NCBI GenBank assembly: GCA_964016985.1
Contig: OZ024825.1
Coordinates: 27,705,893-27,769,892, forward strand
Length of the DNA stretch: 64,000 nucleotides
Direction: 5' to 3'
Source of the DNA: Anodontia alba
Lineage: Eukaryota; Mollusca; Bivalvia; Lucinida; Lucinidae
Under the pieces are notes generated by a model that saw only the letters and a list, made by a program, of their open reading frames with translations, was not told where the DNA came from and made no database searches. The position numbers and the translations under genes are program-made. Shown here in pieces: positions 43,129 through 56,700 of the stretch. Within the stretch, counting starts at the first letter, position 1, and each line of letters begins with the position of its first letter.

Positions 43129-43960
43129 TGTTGAACCGTATTTCTCACGGAACGGATTCTTCACACGTGTGAAAAATTCGGTCGGATTTGTCACGCGGCG
43201 TGAAGAATTCGACCGAATTTTTCACAGCTGCCGAACGTATTCCTCACCTATCTGTGACAAACTCGTTCGGTATCAGTTTTATATATAGCACGCAAACGAA
43301 TTTGTCACCTTTCAAAAGAAACCCTAAAAAAAGTTCCTTATTTTCATGCACGGATTTCTCACAAACGTATTTGTCACAGCTTATGATATAAAACATACGA
43401 TTAACCATTTAATACAATTTCGAGGTAATATATTTTTATCATGCATATCTTTTAATCGAGTGAGAGATTTATTATTTATTGTATTATTATTTTTAACTTC
43501 GAATATTATTGGATATCATAAAATGAAATAAATGAAATGTCATATCTGTTTCTTGATACCTATGGATTTGTTCAATAATATCAATCATCCCTTATTCTAT
43601 ACAGATTTCGACAAATCTTATTATAAATATAAGATTGTTGGTACTGATATCAAATATTCTAATTGTAAAGATATCTATAAATTATGGATATCTGTAAAGA
43701 GTTTTATTGATATCTATAACTAATTATGGATATTAATAATTATATATAATTATACCCAATTTGTGAATATTTTATTTCGAAATATCGATATCGAAAAAAT
43801 CAGTCTTTATATTGTTATCTTAAACTTGAAATGTAAATTATTGATATAAATCAGCCCGACTTTAATACTTTAAGATATCAATGCGAATTGTTTGTAACAA
43901 TGGATAAATATTGGTAATTGATAATCGTGATTGTGAAAAGCCACAAATGATCTGAATTAT

Positions 43961-44310
43961 ACATTAAGAAAACAAGCCTATGTAATGAATACCCCGGCAA
44001 ACCCCACTTTATATAGGAAAAAGTGAGGGTTGCAGGGCTATTCATTATTCCTTATTTCTGCTATAAAAATTGTGGGTACTCGTTCAAACCGCCTCAGCGA
44101 GGCGGTTACTGAGGCGTTTCGAACGTGTACCCACAATTAATGATTTGAGGAGAAATAAGAAAGGTATCAAAATTTTTCCTCTGAAAATCCTCTTCGGCAA
44201 AATGCAATGTATTTGAATAGATATGTTTTCCTTATGAGGAAAAAGTGGGGTTTGTTGGGGTGTTCATTATTTCCTTATTTCTGCTCTAAAACATAGATTA
44301 TGGGTACTCA
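43961..44310. mobile_element. nested MITE family E copy plus fragment
   Basis: 43961-44240 has degraded family E ends (TTAAGAAAACAAGCCTATG / AATAGATATGTTTTCCTTA) and the hairpin GTGGGTACTCGTTCAAACCGCCTCAGCGAGGCGG. 44240-44310 repeats only the left internal block (GGGGTTTGTTGGGGTG...TTTCTGCTCTAAAACATAGATT). Confidence 0.75.
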
Positions 44311-46520
44311 AATGTAAAATATCCGACTTAATAGGTCAAACATGAAGAATTCGATCGAATACTTTACAGATGTGAACAGTTTCACCTAATTCGACAAATT
44401 TATCTCATATTCAGCAGAATACATCACATGTGAAAAATCCGACCGAATTTCTCACACCTATATTCGCCGATAATGTCTCGTGTAAAATATTCGACCGATT
44501 ATGTCAAACGTGAGAAATTCAATGATATACTACACGGCTGTGGAAAAATCGACCTAATTCGTACAAGTTATGACTTATTGGACAGAAAACGTTACATGTG
44601 AAAAATGCGACCGAATTTCTCACACCTTTATTCACCGAAAGTGTGTCGCCTGTTTGACATCTGACCAAATATAGCACACGTGAGTAATTCCATCGAATTT
44701 TTCACAGCTGTGAAAAATGTCCACCGAATTCGTCACAGTCATGATATATTCGACAGAATACATCACATGTGAAAAATCCGACCGAATTTCTCACACCTAT
44801 ATTCGCCGAAAATATCACATGTAAAATATCCCACTGAATATATCAAACGTGAGGAATTCGATTGAATACGTCACGGATGTGAACAATTAGACCTAATTCG
44901 TCACAGTTATGACATATTCGACAGAATTCATCACATGTGAAAAAATCCGACCGAATTTCTCACACCTATATTCGCCGATAATGCCACGTGTAATCTACTC
45001 GACCGATTATACCAAACGTGAGAAATTCAATGATATACTGCACATATGTGGCAAAAAGCGATCGAAGTCATACAAGGTGTGACATATTGGACAGAATACA
45101 TCACATGTGAAAAATCCAACCGAATTTCTCGCACCTATATTCGCCGAAAATATCACATGTAAAATATCCCACTGAATATATCAAACATGAGGAATTCGAT
45201 TGAATACGTCACGGATGTGAACAATTAGACCTAATTCGTCACAGTTATGACATATTCGACAGAATTCATCACATGTGAAAAAATCCGACCGAATTTCTCA
45301 CACCTATATTCGCCGATAATGCCACGTGTAATCTACTCGACCGATTATACCAAACGTGAGAAATTCAATGATATACTGCACATATGTGGCAAAAAGCGAT
45401 CGAAGTCATACAAGATGTGACATATTGGACAGAATACATCACATGTGAAAAATCCAACCGAATTTCTCACACCTATATTTGCCAAAATTATCAAATGTAA
45501 AATATCCGACTTAATAGGTCAAACATGAAGAATTCGATCGAATACTTCACAGATGTGAACAGTTTGACCAAATTCGACAAAGTTATCTCTTATTCGGCAG
45601 AATACATCACATGTGAAAAATCCGACCGAATTTCTCACACCTATATTCGAAGATAATCTCGTGTAAAATATTCGACCGATTATGTCAAATGTGAGAAGTT
45701 CAATGATATACTACACGGCTGAGGAAAAATCGACCTAATTTGTACAAGTTGTGACTTATTGGACAGAAAACGTCACATGTGAAAAATGCGACCGAATTTC
45801 TCGCACCTTTATTCACCGAAAGTGTGTCGCCTGTTTGACATCTGATCAAATATAGCACACGTGAGTAATTCCTTCGAATTTTTCATAGCTGTGAAAAAAT
45901 TCCACCGAATTCGTCACAGTCATGATATATTCGACAGAATACATCACATGTGAAAAATCCGACCGAATTTCTCACACCTACATTTGCCGAAAATATCAAA
46001 TGTAAAGTTCCGACTGAATATGTCAAACATGAGGAATATGATCGAATACTTCACAGATGTGAACAATTTGACCAAATTCGTCAAAGTCATCACATATTCA
46101 GCAGAATACATCACATGTGAAAAATTCGACCGAATTTCTCTCACCTATATTTTACCAAAATGTGTCACATGTAAGAAATTCGACCATATATGTCACTTGT
46201 GAGGAATTCGATCCAATACTTTACAGCTGTGAAACTATGGGAAAATAGACTTAACTCGCCATACAGTTGTGACACATTTGACCGAAAACATCACATATGA
46301 AAAATATGTTCCAGTTTCTCACACCTATAATTCACCAAAGTTGTCACATGTAACACATCCGACCAAATATATCTGGCACGTGATAAATTCGATCGAAAAC
46401 TTCCCTGCTGTACAAATAATTCGACCGAATTATTCATAGTTGTGACATATTTGACCAAATACATGACATGTGAAAAATCCGACCGAATTTCTCATACCTA
46501 TATTTCACCGAAAATGTTTC
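44300..46520. repeat. ~169-bp satellite with a ~338-bp dimeric order
   Basis: The phrase CCGAATTTCTCACACCTATA recurs near 44448, 44612, 44781, 44951, 45120, 45289, 45459, 45627, 45797, 45966, 46130, 46307 and 46480, a period of about 165-175 bases. Two unit types alternate in the middle: 44794 matches 45134 and 44964 matches 45303 almost base for base, so a dimer of about 338 bases has been duplicated. Most of each unit is made of short GTGAAAAATCCGACCGAATT-like inverted motifs, also found at the ends of the host element. Confidence 0.85.
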
Positions 46521-46704
46521 CATTCATTAAAAATTTGTTTACTGGTGTGCAAGCAATAGAAATTCTAATGTGTGACAAAATCGTTTGGGTTAAAAACTCT
46601 AAATCCGCAAAACGTATTCTTCACCTTTGTCCGAATGTGAAAAATTCGGTCGAATTTATCACACCAGCGTGAGGAATCCGTTCCGTGAGAAATACGGTTC
46701 AACA

Positions 46705-46710
46705 GAGCTA
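46705..46710. repeat. target-site duplication GAGCTA, right copy
   Basis: Matches 43123-43128, with the P450 reading ELFLVFSHM resuming here. Confidence 0.92.
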
Positions 46711-46899
46711 TTCCTCGTCTTTTCTCATATGCAAACATTCAGTTTTGTAAGGAGCGCGACGACTTCAAGCATTCAATGGAACCAAAACCCAATCAAGCGG
46801 CATTGGCCCCACTACCGTATAGGCTAAGACCGAGCAAGCATTAACTAGCATATATATAATCATTGAACGCTTAGCACTCTGAGTAAAAGTTTCAGCAGA

Positions 46900-47205
46900 C
46901 AGCATACTGAAATGTTTTCTTATTTTCCCTAGAAAACAAGATGTGACATTTCATGCAAATAAGCTGTAATGGAGACATTTTGCATGAAATGTCAAATCCT
47001 GTTTCTGATAAAAAAAAAAAAAAAAAAAAAGAAAAGAAAAATGTCATTGTCGTCTGCTGAATTAGCGCAGAGAGTGGTAAATGTTAAAGTAGTCATCACA
47101 AAAACATACCTAAATAATTTTGACCCCCATTAAACCCCATTATTATTTTTCTTATTTCTGCTCAAAAACATAGATTATGGGCAATCGTTAGATTACAGGT
47201 TACAG
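46900..47205. mobile_element. 'CAGACGACA' MITE and partial family E
   Basis: 46900-47094: TTCAGCAGACAGC, AAGATGTGACATTTCATGC / GCATGAAATGTCAAATCCTG inverted, a poly-A tract (47010-47030), and TTGTCGTCTGCTGAATTAGCGC. 47095-47205: family E left half beginning CATCACAAAAACATACCTAA. Bases 47206-47740 are unassigned. Confidence 0.6.
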
Positions 47206-47740
47206 TTCACGAAATATCACCAGAGCTATGCCTAAATGAATTTTTTTTTCAATCTTTTTAGTTATCCACTTACACTTTATATCCAGAGCAATGAATTATA
47301 CAGAGCCGGTTTGTGTGCTACATCTTATAACTTGCCACGGGCGTATAATGCCCCGCTTGGCGGAGCTCTTGTTATGATTGTGTGTTATAAATACCCAATC
47401 AATATTTAATGAATTAGACAAGTTGCGCAACCAAACTGACATATTTATTGATACTTGACGTAAAAAGACGAATCAAAAACTGAATCCTATTAACTTTTTG
47501 TTTTTATAATATTTTTCAACAGAAAATATTTCTTGGGTGCGAAAAAGGGCAAAAAGTGCATTCTTTTTTTTTTAATTAATCCCACTTGTATGCGCACATA
47601 TGATTCATATTTCTCGCTAGGCCATTGCTTTCGTAAAACATGACCATTTTCACAGTGGGAGATAGGTCGGGTATGAATTTTATTGCACGCCACCGTGCCT
47701 AAGCAAGTGGGGTCGGTCGGGTATAAAACACTAAGAGATT

Positions 47741-50700
47741 GTGTTCAGGATGTGAACCGTTCGTAGACTGAACCGTGGACTGAAAAGTTGAATAGTGAAC
47801 CGCGACCTCAATCGTGGTCTGGCCAATTTTGAATCGTATCCTGAATCGTGAACCGTAACCTGAATGGTGTTCTGGCCAGTTTTGAATCTTACACCGTTGC
47901 CTGAATCGTGTCTTGGCCAATTTTGAATCGTGTTCTGAATCGTGAATTGTGACCTGAATCGTGGTCTGACCAATTTTGAATCCTATCCGAAATCGTGAAC
48001 CTTGACCTGAAACGTCTTCTTGCCAATTTGGAATCGTACACTGGATCGTGAACAGAGAGATCTGAATCTTGAACTGTGAATCTTGAGACGTGAGCATGAA
48101 TCTGAACCAGATGCTGAATTTTATGCCGGTCTTTTTTAATCTTACGCTGAATCGTAAGCTGGTCAATTTTGAAACTTATGCTAAATTCTAAAACAGACGC
48201 AGACTCGTACGCTGGTCGTTTTTTAATCGTACGCTGTATCCTGGACAAAACGCTGAATAATACGCTGGTCAATTTTGAATCATGCACTAAATGCTGAACC
48301 AGATCCTGAATCGAACGCTGGTTATTTTCGAATCGTATTCTGAATCTTGAACCAGACGCTAAATAATAGTCTGGTCATTTTGGAATAGTACGCTGAATCT
48401 TGAACTAGATGCTAAATAATATGCTAGTCATTTTGAAATCGTACGCTGAATCAGACGCTGAAAAATACGCTATACATTTTTTAATCGTACACTGAATGCT
48501 GAATCAGACGCTGGATAATACGATTGTCATTTTTGAATTGTACACTGTATCCTGAACCAGACGCTGAATAATACGCTTGCCATTTTTTGAATCGTACTCA
48601 GAATCCTGAACCAGACGCTGAATAATATACTGGACATTTCCTACCAAAATAGTTCCAGTCATTCCAGACATTCTGGACAGTGACATTTTTAATCGTACAC
48701 TAAATATAGAACCAGACGCTGAATAATACCCTGAATATTTTTAAATAATATACACTGAATACTGAACAAGACGCTGAATAATACGCTGGACATTTTTTAA
48801 TCCTATGCTGAATCCTAAACCAGACGCTGAATAATACCCTGGATATGTTTAAATAATACGCTGAATACTGATCCAGACACCGAATAATACGCTGGACATT
48901 TTCAATCGTACACTGAATGCTGAACCAGACGTTAAAATATACCCTAGAATTTTTTTAATCATACGCTGAATCCTGAACAAGACGCTGAATAATACCCCGG
49001 ACATTTTTAAAAATACACTGAATCCTAAACCAGACGCTGAACAATATCCGAGAAATATTTGAATCATACGCTGAATGCTGAACCAGACGCTGAATAATAC
49101 CCTGGACATTTTTTAATAATACGCTAAATTCTGAACCAGATGCTGAATAATACGCTGGACATTTTTTAATCGTACGCTGAATTCTGAACTAGACGCTGAA
49201 TAATACCCTGAACATTTTTGAATACGCTGACTCCTGAACCAGACGTTGAAAAAAACCCGGACATATTTGAATACTACGTTGAATCCTGTACTACATGCTG
49301 ACCAATACCTTGGACATACGAGCGTATTTAATCGTACGCTGAATCCGAACCAGACCTTGAATAATACCCTGGAAATATTTGAATAGTACAGTGAATCCTG
49401 TACTAGACGCAAAATAATACCCCGGACTTTTTCAATCGAATGCTGAATCCTGAACAAGACGATGAATAATATTCTATACATATTTTAATCATTCGCTGAA
49501 TGCTGAACCAGACACTGAAAAATACGCTGGAATTTTTTTGATAATACGCTGAATCCTGAATCAGACGCTGAATACCACGCAGGACATTTTTGGATCGTAC
49601 GCTGAATCCGGAACAGACGCTGAATAATACCCTGAACAATTTTTAATAATACGCTGAACCCTGAACCAGACGCTGAATAATAGGCTGGTATTTTCTTTTA
49701 ATAATACGCTAAATCCTGAAACAGACGCGAAATAATAATCTCTAAATTTTTAAATTATATTCTGAATACTGAACCTGACGCTGAATAATACGCTGGACAT
49801 TTTTAATCGTTCGCTGAATCTTGAACCAGACACTGAATAATACCCTGGACATTTTGTAATCTTTCGCTGAATACCGAACCAGACGCTGAATAATACCCTG
49901 GACATTTTTTAATCTTACGCTGAATACTGAATCAAACGCTGAATAATACCCTGGACATTTTTAATCGAACGCTGAATGCTGAACCAGACGGTGAACAATA
50001 CCCTGGAAATTTTTTAATCGTACACTGAATACTGAACCAGACGTTGATTAATACGCTGGACATTTTTAACCGTACGCTGAATACTGAACTAGACGCTGAA
50101 TAATACCCTGGACTTTTAAAAAAAAAAATATGCTGAATCCTGAACCAGACATTGAACAAAACCCTACAGATATTTGAATCATACGCTGAATGCTGAATCA
50201 GACGATGAAAAATACCATGGACATTTTTTAAAAATACGCTGAATACTGAACCAGACTATGAATAATACGCTGGACATTTTTAATCGTACGCTGAATCCTG
50301 GAACAGACGCTGAATAATACCTTGGATAATTTTTAATCGTTTGCTGAATACTGAACCAGAATAATACCCTGGACATTTTTTAACAATACACTGAATACTG
50401 AACCAGACACTGAATAATACCCTGGACATTTTTTAATAATATGCTGAATCCTGAACCAGATAATACGCTTGTAATATTTTGAATAATACCCTGAATAATA
50501 CAATGATTACTAAACCGGACGCTGAATAATAACCAGGATATATTTTAAAAGCTACAATGAATCCTGAAACAGACACTGAATAATACGCTGGTCATATTTT
50601 GAATAACACCCTGAATAATACTCCGAATACTGAACCAGAGGCTGAAAAATATCCTGGACATATTTTAATTAATACCCTGAATCCTGAACCGTCGCTAAAT

Positions 50701-53700
50701 AATACGGTGTTCATACTTTTAATAATACCCTAAATAATACGTAGAATACTGAACGGGACGCTGAATAATACCCTGGACATATTTTGAATAATACTCTGAG
50801 TCCTGAACCAGATGCTGAATAATACGCTGGTCGTATTTTGAGTAATATCCTGAATACTGAACCAGACGCTGAATAATAAGCTGGTCATATTTTGAATAAT
50901 ACCCTGAATAATACACTGAATACGGAAGCGGACATTTAATAATATACTGAATATTACTGAACAATACGCTGAATCCTGAACAAGACGCTGAATAATACCA
51001 TGGACATTTTACGCTGAATTCTGAAACAGACGCTTGTCTTATATTGAATAATACCCTGAATCCTGAACCAAACGCTGAATAATACGCTGGTCATATTTTG
51101 AATAATACCCTGAATAATACGCTGAATCCTGAACCAGACGCTGTTTAATACCCTGGACATTAATGAATAATACGCTGAATCCTGAACCAGACGCTGAATA
51201 ATACGCTTTTCGTATTTTGAATAATACCCTGAATCCTGAACCACACGCTGAATAATATGTTGGTCTTACTTTGAATAATACCTTGAATAAAACGCTGAAT
51301 ACTGAAGGGGACGCTGAATAATACTCTGGACATATTTTAATAATACTCTGAATCCTGAACCAGACGCTGAATAATATGCTGGTCGTATTTTGAATAATAT
51401 CCTGAATACTGAACCTGACGCTGAATAATACCGTGGACTTTTTAATATTACTCTGAATTCTGAACCAGACGTTCAATAATACGCTTGTCTTATATTGAAT
51501 AATACCCTGAATCCTGAACCAAACGGTGAATAATACGCTGGTCATATTTTGAATAATACCCTGAATAATACGCTGAATCCTGAATCAGACGCTGAATAAT
51601 ACCCTGGACATTAATAAATAATACGCTGAATCCTGAACCAGACGCTGAATAATACGCTTCTCGTATTTTAAATAATACCCTGAATCCTGAACCACACGCT
51701 GAATAATATGTTGGTCTTATTTTGAATAATACCCTGAATAATACGCTGAATACTGAAGGGGACACTGAATAATACTCTGGTATTATTTTGAATAATACTC
51801 TGAATCCTGAACCAGACGCTGAATAATATGCTGGTCATATTTTGAATAATACTATGAATTCTGAATCAGACGCTAAATAATATGCTGGTCGTATTTTGAA
51901 TAATTTCCTGAATACTCAACCAGACGCTGAATAATAAGCTGGTCATAGTTTGACTAAAACACTGAACAATACGCTGAAAACTGAACCGGATGCTGAATAA
52001 TACCCTGGATATTTTCAATAACACGCTGAATTCTGAACCAGACGCTGAATATTTCCCTTGACGTTTTCAATAATACGCTGAATCCTGAATCAGATGCTGA
52101 ATAATTTGCTGGTCATATTTTAAATAATACCCCGAATAATACGCTGAATGCTAACGTGGATGCTGAATTATACCCTGGACATATTTTTGAAAAATACGTT
52201 GAATACTGAACGAGACGCTGAAAACTGCCCTGGACATAAGAATAATACGCTGAATACTGAACCAGACGCTGAATAATACGCTGGTCGCATTTAGAATAAT
52301 ACCCTGAAGCCTAAACCAGACGCCAAATTATACGCTTGTCATATTTTGAGTAATACCCTGAATAATACACTGAATACTAAAGCGGACGCTGAATGATACA
52401 CTGGATATTTTTGAATAATACGCTGAATTCTAAAGTAGACGCTGAATCATACCCTGGACAGTTTTTAATAATACGCTGAATCCTGAACCAGACCTGAATA
52501 ATACGCTTGTCGTATTTTGAATAATACACTGAATCCTGAACCAGACGCTGATTAATATGCTGGTCATATTTTGAATAATATTCTGAATAATACACCGAAT
52601 CCAGAACTAGACGCTTAATAATACCCTGGGGATTTTCTAATAATACGCTGAATCGTGAACCAGACGCTGAATAATACGCTGGTCGTATTTTGAATAATAC
52701 ACTGAGGCCTGCACCGGACGCTGAATAATACGCTGGTCATATTTTGAATAATAGCCTGAATAATGCGCTGAATCCTGAACCAGACGCTGAATAGTACTCT
52801 TCTTTTTATAATACGCTGAATCCTAAACCAGACGCTGAATAATATACTGGTCGTATTTTGAATACTACACTGAATCCTGAACCAGACGTTAAATAACAAG
52901 CTGGTCGTATTGTGAATAATACCCTGGAGCCTGAACCAGACGCTAAATACTGCGCTGGTCATATTTTGGATATTACCCTGAATGATACCTGTATCCTGAA
53001 CTGGACGCTGAATAATACCCTGGCAATTTTTTTTATAATAAGTTGAATCCTGAACCAGACGCTGAATTATACCCTGGACATTTTTTTAATAATACGCTAA
53101 ATCCTGAACTAGACGCTGAATACGCTGGTCATATTTTGAATAATATCCCGAATAAAGTCCTGAACCAGACGCTGAATAATATGCTGGTCGAATTTTGAGT
53201 AATACCCTGAATCCTGAACGAGACGCTGAAAAATACGCTTGTCATATTTTGAATCCTGAACCTAACGCAGAATCATACCCTGGACATTTTTTTAATAATA
53301 CGCCGAATCCTGAACCTGACGCTGAATAATACGCTCCTCGTATTTGGAATAATACACTGAATCCTGAACCAGACGCTGAATAATACGCTGGTCATATTTG
53401 AATAATACGCTGAATTCTAAACTAGACGCTGAATAATACCCTGGACATTTTTAATAATATGCTGAATCCTGAAACAGACGCTGAATAATACGCTCATCGT
53501 ATTTGGAATAATACACTGAATCGTGAACCAGACGCTGAATAATACACTGGACATTTTTAATATTACGCTGAATTTTGAACCAGACGTTGAATAATACGCT
53601 TATCGTATATTGAATAATACCCTGAATCCTGAACCTATCGCTGAATAATACGCTGGTCATATTTTGAATAATACCCTGAATAATACGCTGAATCCTGAAC

Positions 53701-56700
53701 CAGACGCTGAATTATACCCTGGACATTAATGAATAATGCGCTGAATCCTGAACCAGACGCTGAATAATACGCTTTTCGTATTTTGAATAATACCCTGAAT
53801 CCTGAACCACTCACTGAATAATACGTTGGTCTTATTTTGAATAATACCATGAATAATACGCTAAATACAGAACGGGATACTGAATAATACTCTGGATATA
53901 TTTTGAATAATACTATGAATCCTGAAACAGACGCTGAATAATATGCTATTCGTATTTTGAATAATATCCTGAATACTGAACCAGCAGGTGATATTTTGAC
54001 TAATACCCTGAACAATACGCTGAATACTGAACCGGACGCTGAAAAATACCCTGGACATTTTTAATAATACGCTGAATTCTGGACCAGACACTGAATATTT
54101 CCCTTGACATTTTTCAATAATACGCAGAATCCTTAACCAGCCGCTGAATAATTTCTGGTCATATTTTGAATAATACCCTGAATAATTCGCTGAATGCTAA
54201 CGCGGAAGCTGAATAATACCCTGGACATATTTTGAAAAATTCATTGAATTCTGAACGAGACGCTGAATAATGCCCTGGACATTACTTAATATTATAACAC
54301 GCTGAATACTGAATCAGGCGCTGAATAATACGCTGGCCGTATTTTGAATAATATCCTGAAGCCTGAACCAAACGCTAAATAATACGCTGATAATATTTTG
54401 AATAATACCCTGAATAAATCGCTGAATACTGAAGCGGACGCTGAATAATATACTGGACATTTTTTTTAATAGTATGCTGAATATTAAACTAGACGCTGAA
54501 TAATACTCTGGACATTTTTTAATAATACACTGAATCCTGAACCAGACGCTGAATAATACGCCGGTCATATTTTGAATAATACACCGAATCCTGAACTAGA
54601 CGCTGATTAATACGCTGGTCGTATTTTGAATAATATTCTGAATAATACGCTGAATCCTGAACCAGACGCTGAATTATACCTTGGACGTTTTTTAAAAATA
54701 CGCTGAATCCTGAACCAGACGCTGAATAATACGCTAGTCGTATTTTGAAAAATACACTGAGGCCTGAACCAGAACCTGAACCTAAATAATACGCTGGTCA
54801 TTTTTTGAATAATAGCCTGAATAATACGCTGAATTCTGAACCAGACGCTGAATAATACTCTGGACATTATTTCCTATAATACGCTGAATCCTGAACCAGA
54901 CGCTGAATTACATGTTGGTTTTATTTTGAATAATACCCTGAAGTCTGAACCAGACGCTAAATACTGCACTGATCATATTTTGAATAATACCCTGAATGAT
55001 ATCTGAATTCTGAACTGGACACTGAATAATACCCTGAACACTTTTTAAGAATACGTTGATTCCTGAACCAGACGCTGAATAATACCCTGGACATTTTTTA
55101 ATGATACGCTGAATCCAGAACCAGACGTTGAATAATACACTGGTCATATTACCTGGACTTTTTTAATTATACGCCGAATCCTGAACCACACCCTGAATAA
55201 TAAGCTCTTCGTATTTGGAATAATACACTGAATCCTGAACCAGACTCTGAATAATACCCTGGTCATATTTTGAATAAGATCCTGAATAATACGGTGAATC
55301 CTGAAAGAGACGCTGAATAATATGCAGGTCGTATTTTGAGTAATACCCTGAATCCTGAAGCGGACGTGTAACAATACACTGAATATATTTAATAATAAGA
55401 TATATCGTGAACCAGACGCTGAATAATACCCTGGACATTTTAATATTACGCTGAATTTTTAACCATACGCTGAATAATACGCTGGTCATATTTTGAATAA
55501 TACCCTGAATAATACGCTGAATCCTGAACAAGACGCTGAATAATACCCTTGGCATTAATGAATAATACCCTGAAGCCTGAAACAGACGCAGAATAATACG
55601 CTTGTCATATTTTGAATGATACCCTGAATCCCGAACCTCACGCTGAATAATACGTTGGTCTTTTTTTAATAATACCCTGAATAATACGCTGAATACTGAA
55701 CGGGACACGGAATAATACTCTGGACATATTTTGAATAATACTCTGAATCCTGACCCAGACGCTGAATAATATGCTGGTCGTATTTTGAATAATATCCTGA
55801 ATACTGAACCAGACGCTGAATAATATGCTGGTCATATTCTGAATAATACTATGAATCCTGAACCAGACGCTAAATAATATGCTGGTCGTATTTTGTATAA
55901 TTTCCTGAATAGTGAACCAGACGCTGAATAATAAGCTGGTCATATTTTGACTAATACCCTGAACAATACGCTGAATACTGAACCGGACGCTGTATAATAC
56001 CCTGGACATTTTTAATAATACGATGAATTCTGAACCAGATGCTGAATATTTCCCTTGACATTTTTCAATAGTACGCTGAATTCTGAACCAGACACTGAAT
56101 AATTTGCTGGTCATATTTTGAATAATACCCTGAATAATATGCTGAATGCTAACGCGGAAACTGAATAATACCCTGATCATAATTTGAAAAATACGTTGAA
56201 TTCTGAACGAGACGCTGAATAATGCCCTGGACATTACCGAATAATATGCCAAATACTGAATAATACGCTGGTCGTATTGAATAATACCTTGAAGCCTGAA
56301 GCAGACGCTAAATAATACGTTTGTCATATTTTGAATGATACCCTGAATAATACGCTGAATACTGAAGTGGACGCTGAATAATACACTGGACATTTTTTAA
56401 TAATACGCTTAATCCTAAATTAGAGGCTGGATAATATCCTGGACATTTCTGAATATTACGCTGAATCCTGAGCCAGACACTGAATAAAACGCTGGTCGCA
56501 TTTTGAATAATAAACTGAATCCTGAACCAGACGCTGATAATTACGCTGGTCATATTTTGAATAATATTCTGAATAATAAGTTGAATCCTGAACCAGACGC
56601 TGAATATACCTTGGACATTTTTTAATAATAAGCTGAATCCTGAACCAGACGCTGAATAATACGCTGGTCGTATTTTGAATAATACCCTGAATCCTTACCC

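Larger units (their letters stand above)
43129..46704. mobile_element. 3576-bp terminal-inverted-repeat element carrying satellite DNA
   Basis: The terminal repeats 43129-43159 and 46674-46704 are perfect inverted copies of 31 bases, beginning TGTTGAACCGTATTTCTCAC. They are flanked by the 6-base duplication GAGCTA inside the P450 codons. Subterminal text also mirrors: GTGTGAAAAATTCGGTCGG versus GTGAAAAATTCGGTCGAATT. The interior has no transposase. It holds AT-rich sequence (43260-43960), a nested family E MITE and a fragment of another (43961-44310), and a ~169-base tandem satellite (44300-46520). The 6-base duplication is seen in Maverick/Polinton, IS3EU and Dada groups, but the TG...CA termini do not let me choose. 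It is non-autonomous. Confidence 0.9.
41802..46844 (+). pseudogene. cytochrome P450 (clan 2-like) pseudogene, split by a 3.6-kb insertion
   Basis: Reading across frames, it starts with an N-terminal anchor MIILVFILVFLVSYVFY and a proline-rich hinge KPRGIPHGLASIPLIG. Then come GKAFSFEFANQLVVVLN and IHQALVKQAESFSDRP (41980-42090), and the K-helix EIQR (42855-42866). Next are [21 protein letters not shown] and the haem-binding [18 protein letters not shown], with its cysteine thiolate ligand (about 43073-43128). The gene resumes after the insertion at 46705 with ELFLVFSHMQTFSF and, in another frame, PLPYRLRPSKH, stop at 46842-46844. Stops (for example near 41932 and 42031) and several frameshifts exclude function. 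No introns are evident across about 1.47 kb of coding sequence, so it may be a processed copy or an intronless gene. Without the insertion its length, about 490 residues, is normal. Confidence 0.88.

Noticed and set aside
43188..43723. Short + frames inside the P450 insertion, considered as a transposase
   Set aside because: Longest 67 codons, with no catalytic motif; the surrounding sequence is AT-rich and repetitive.
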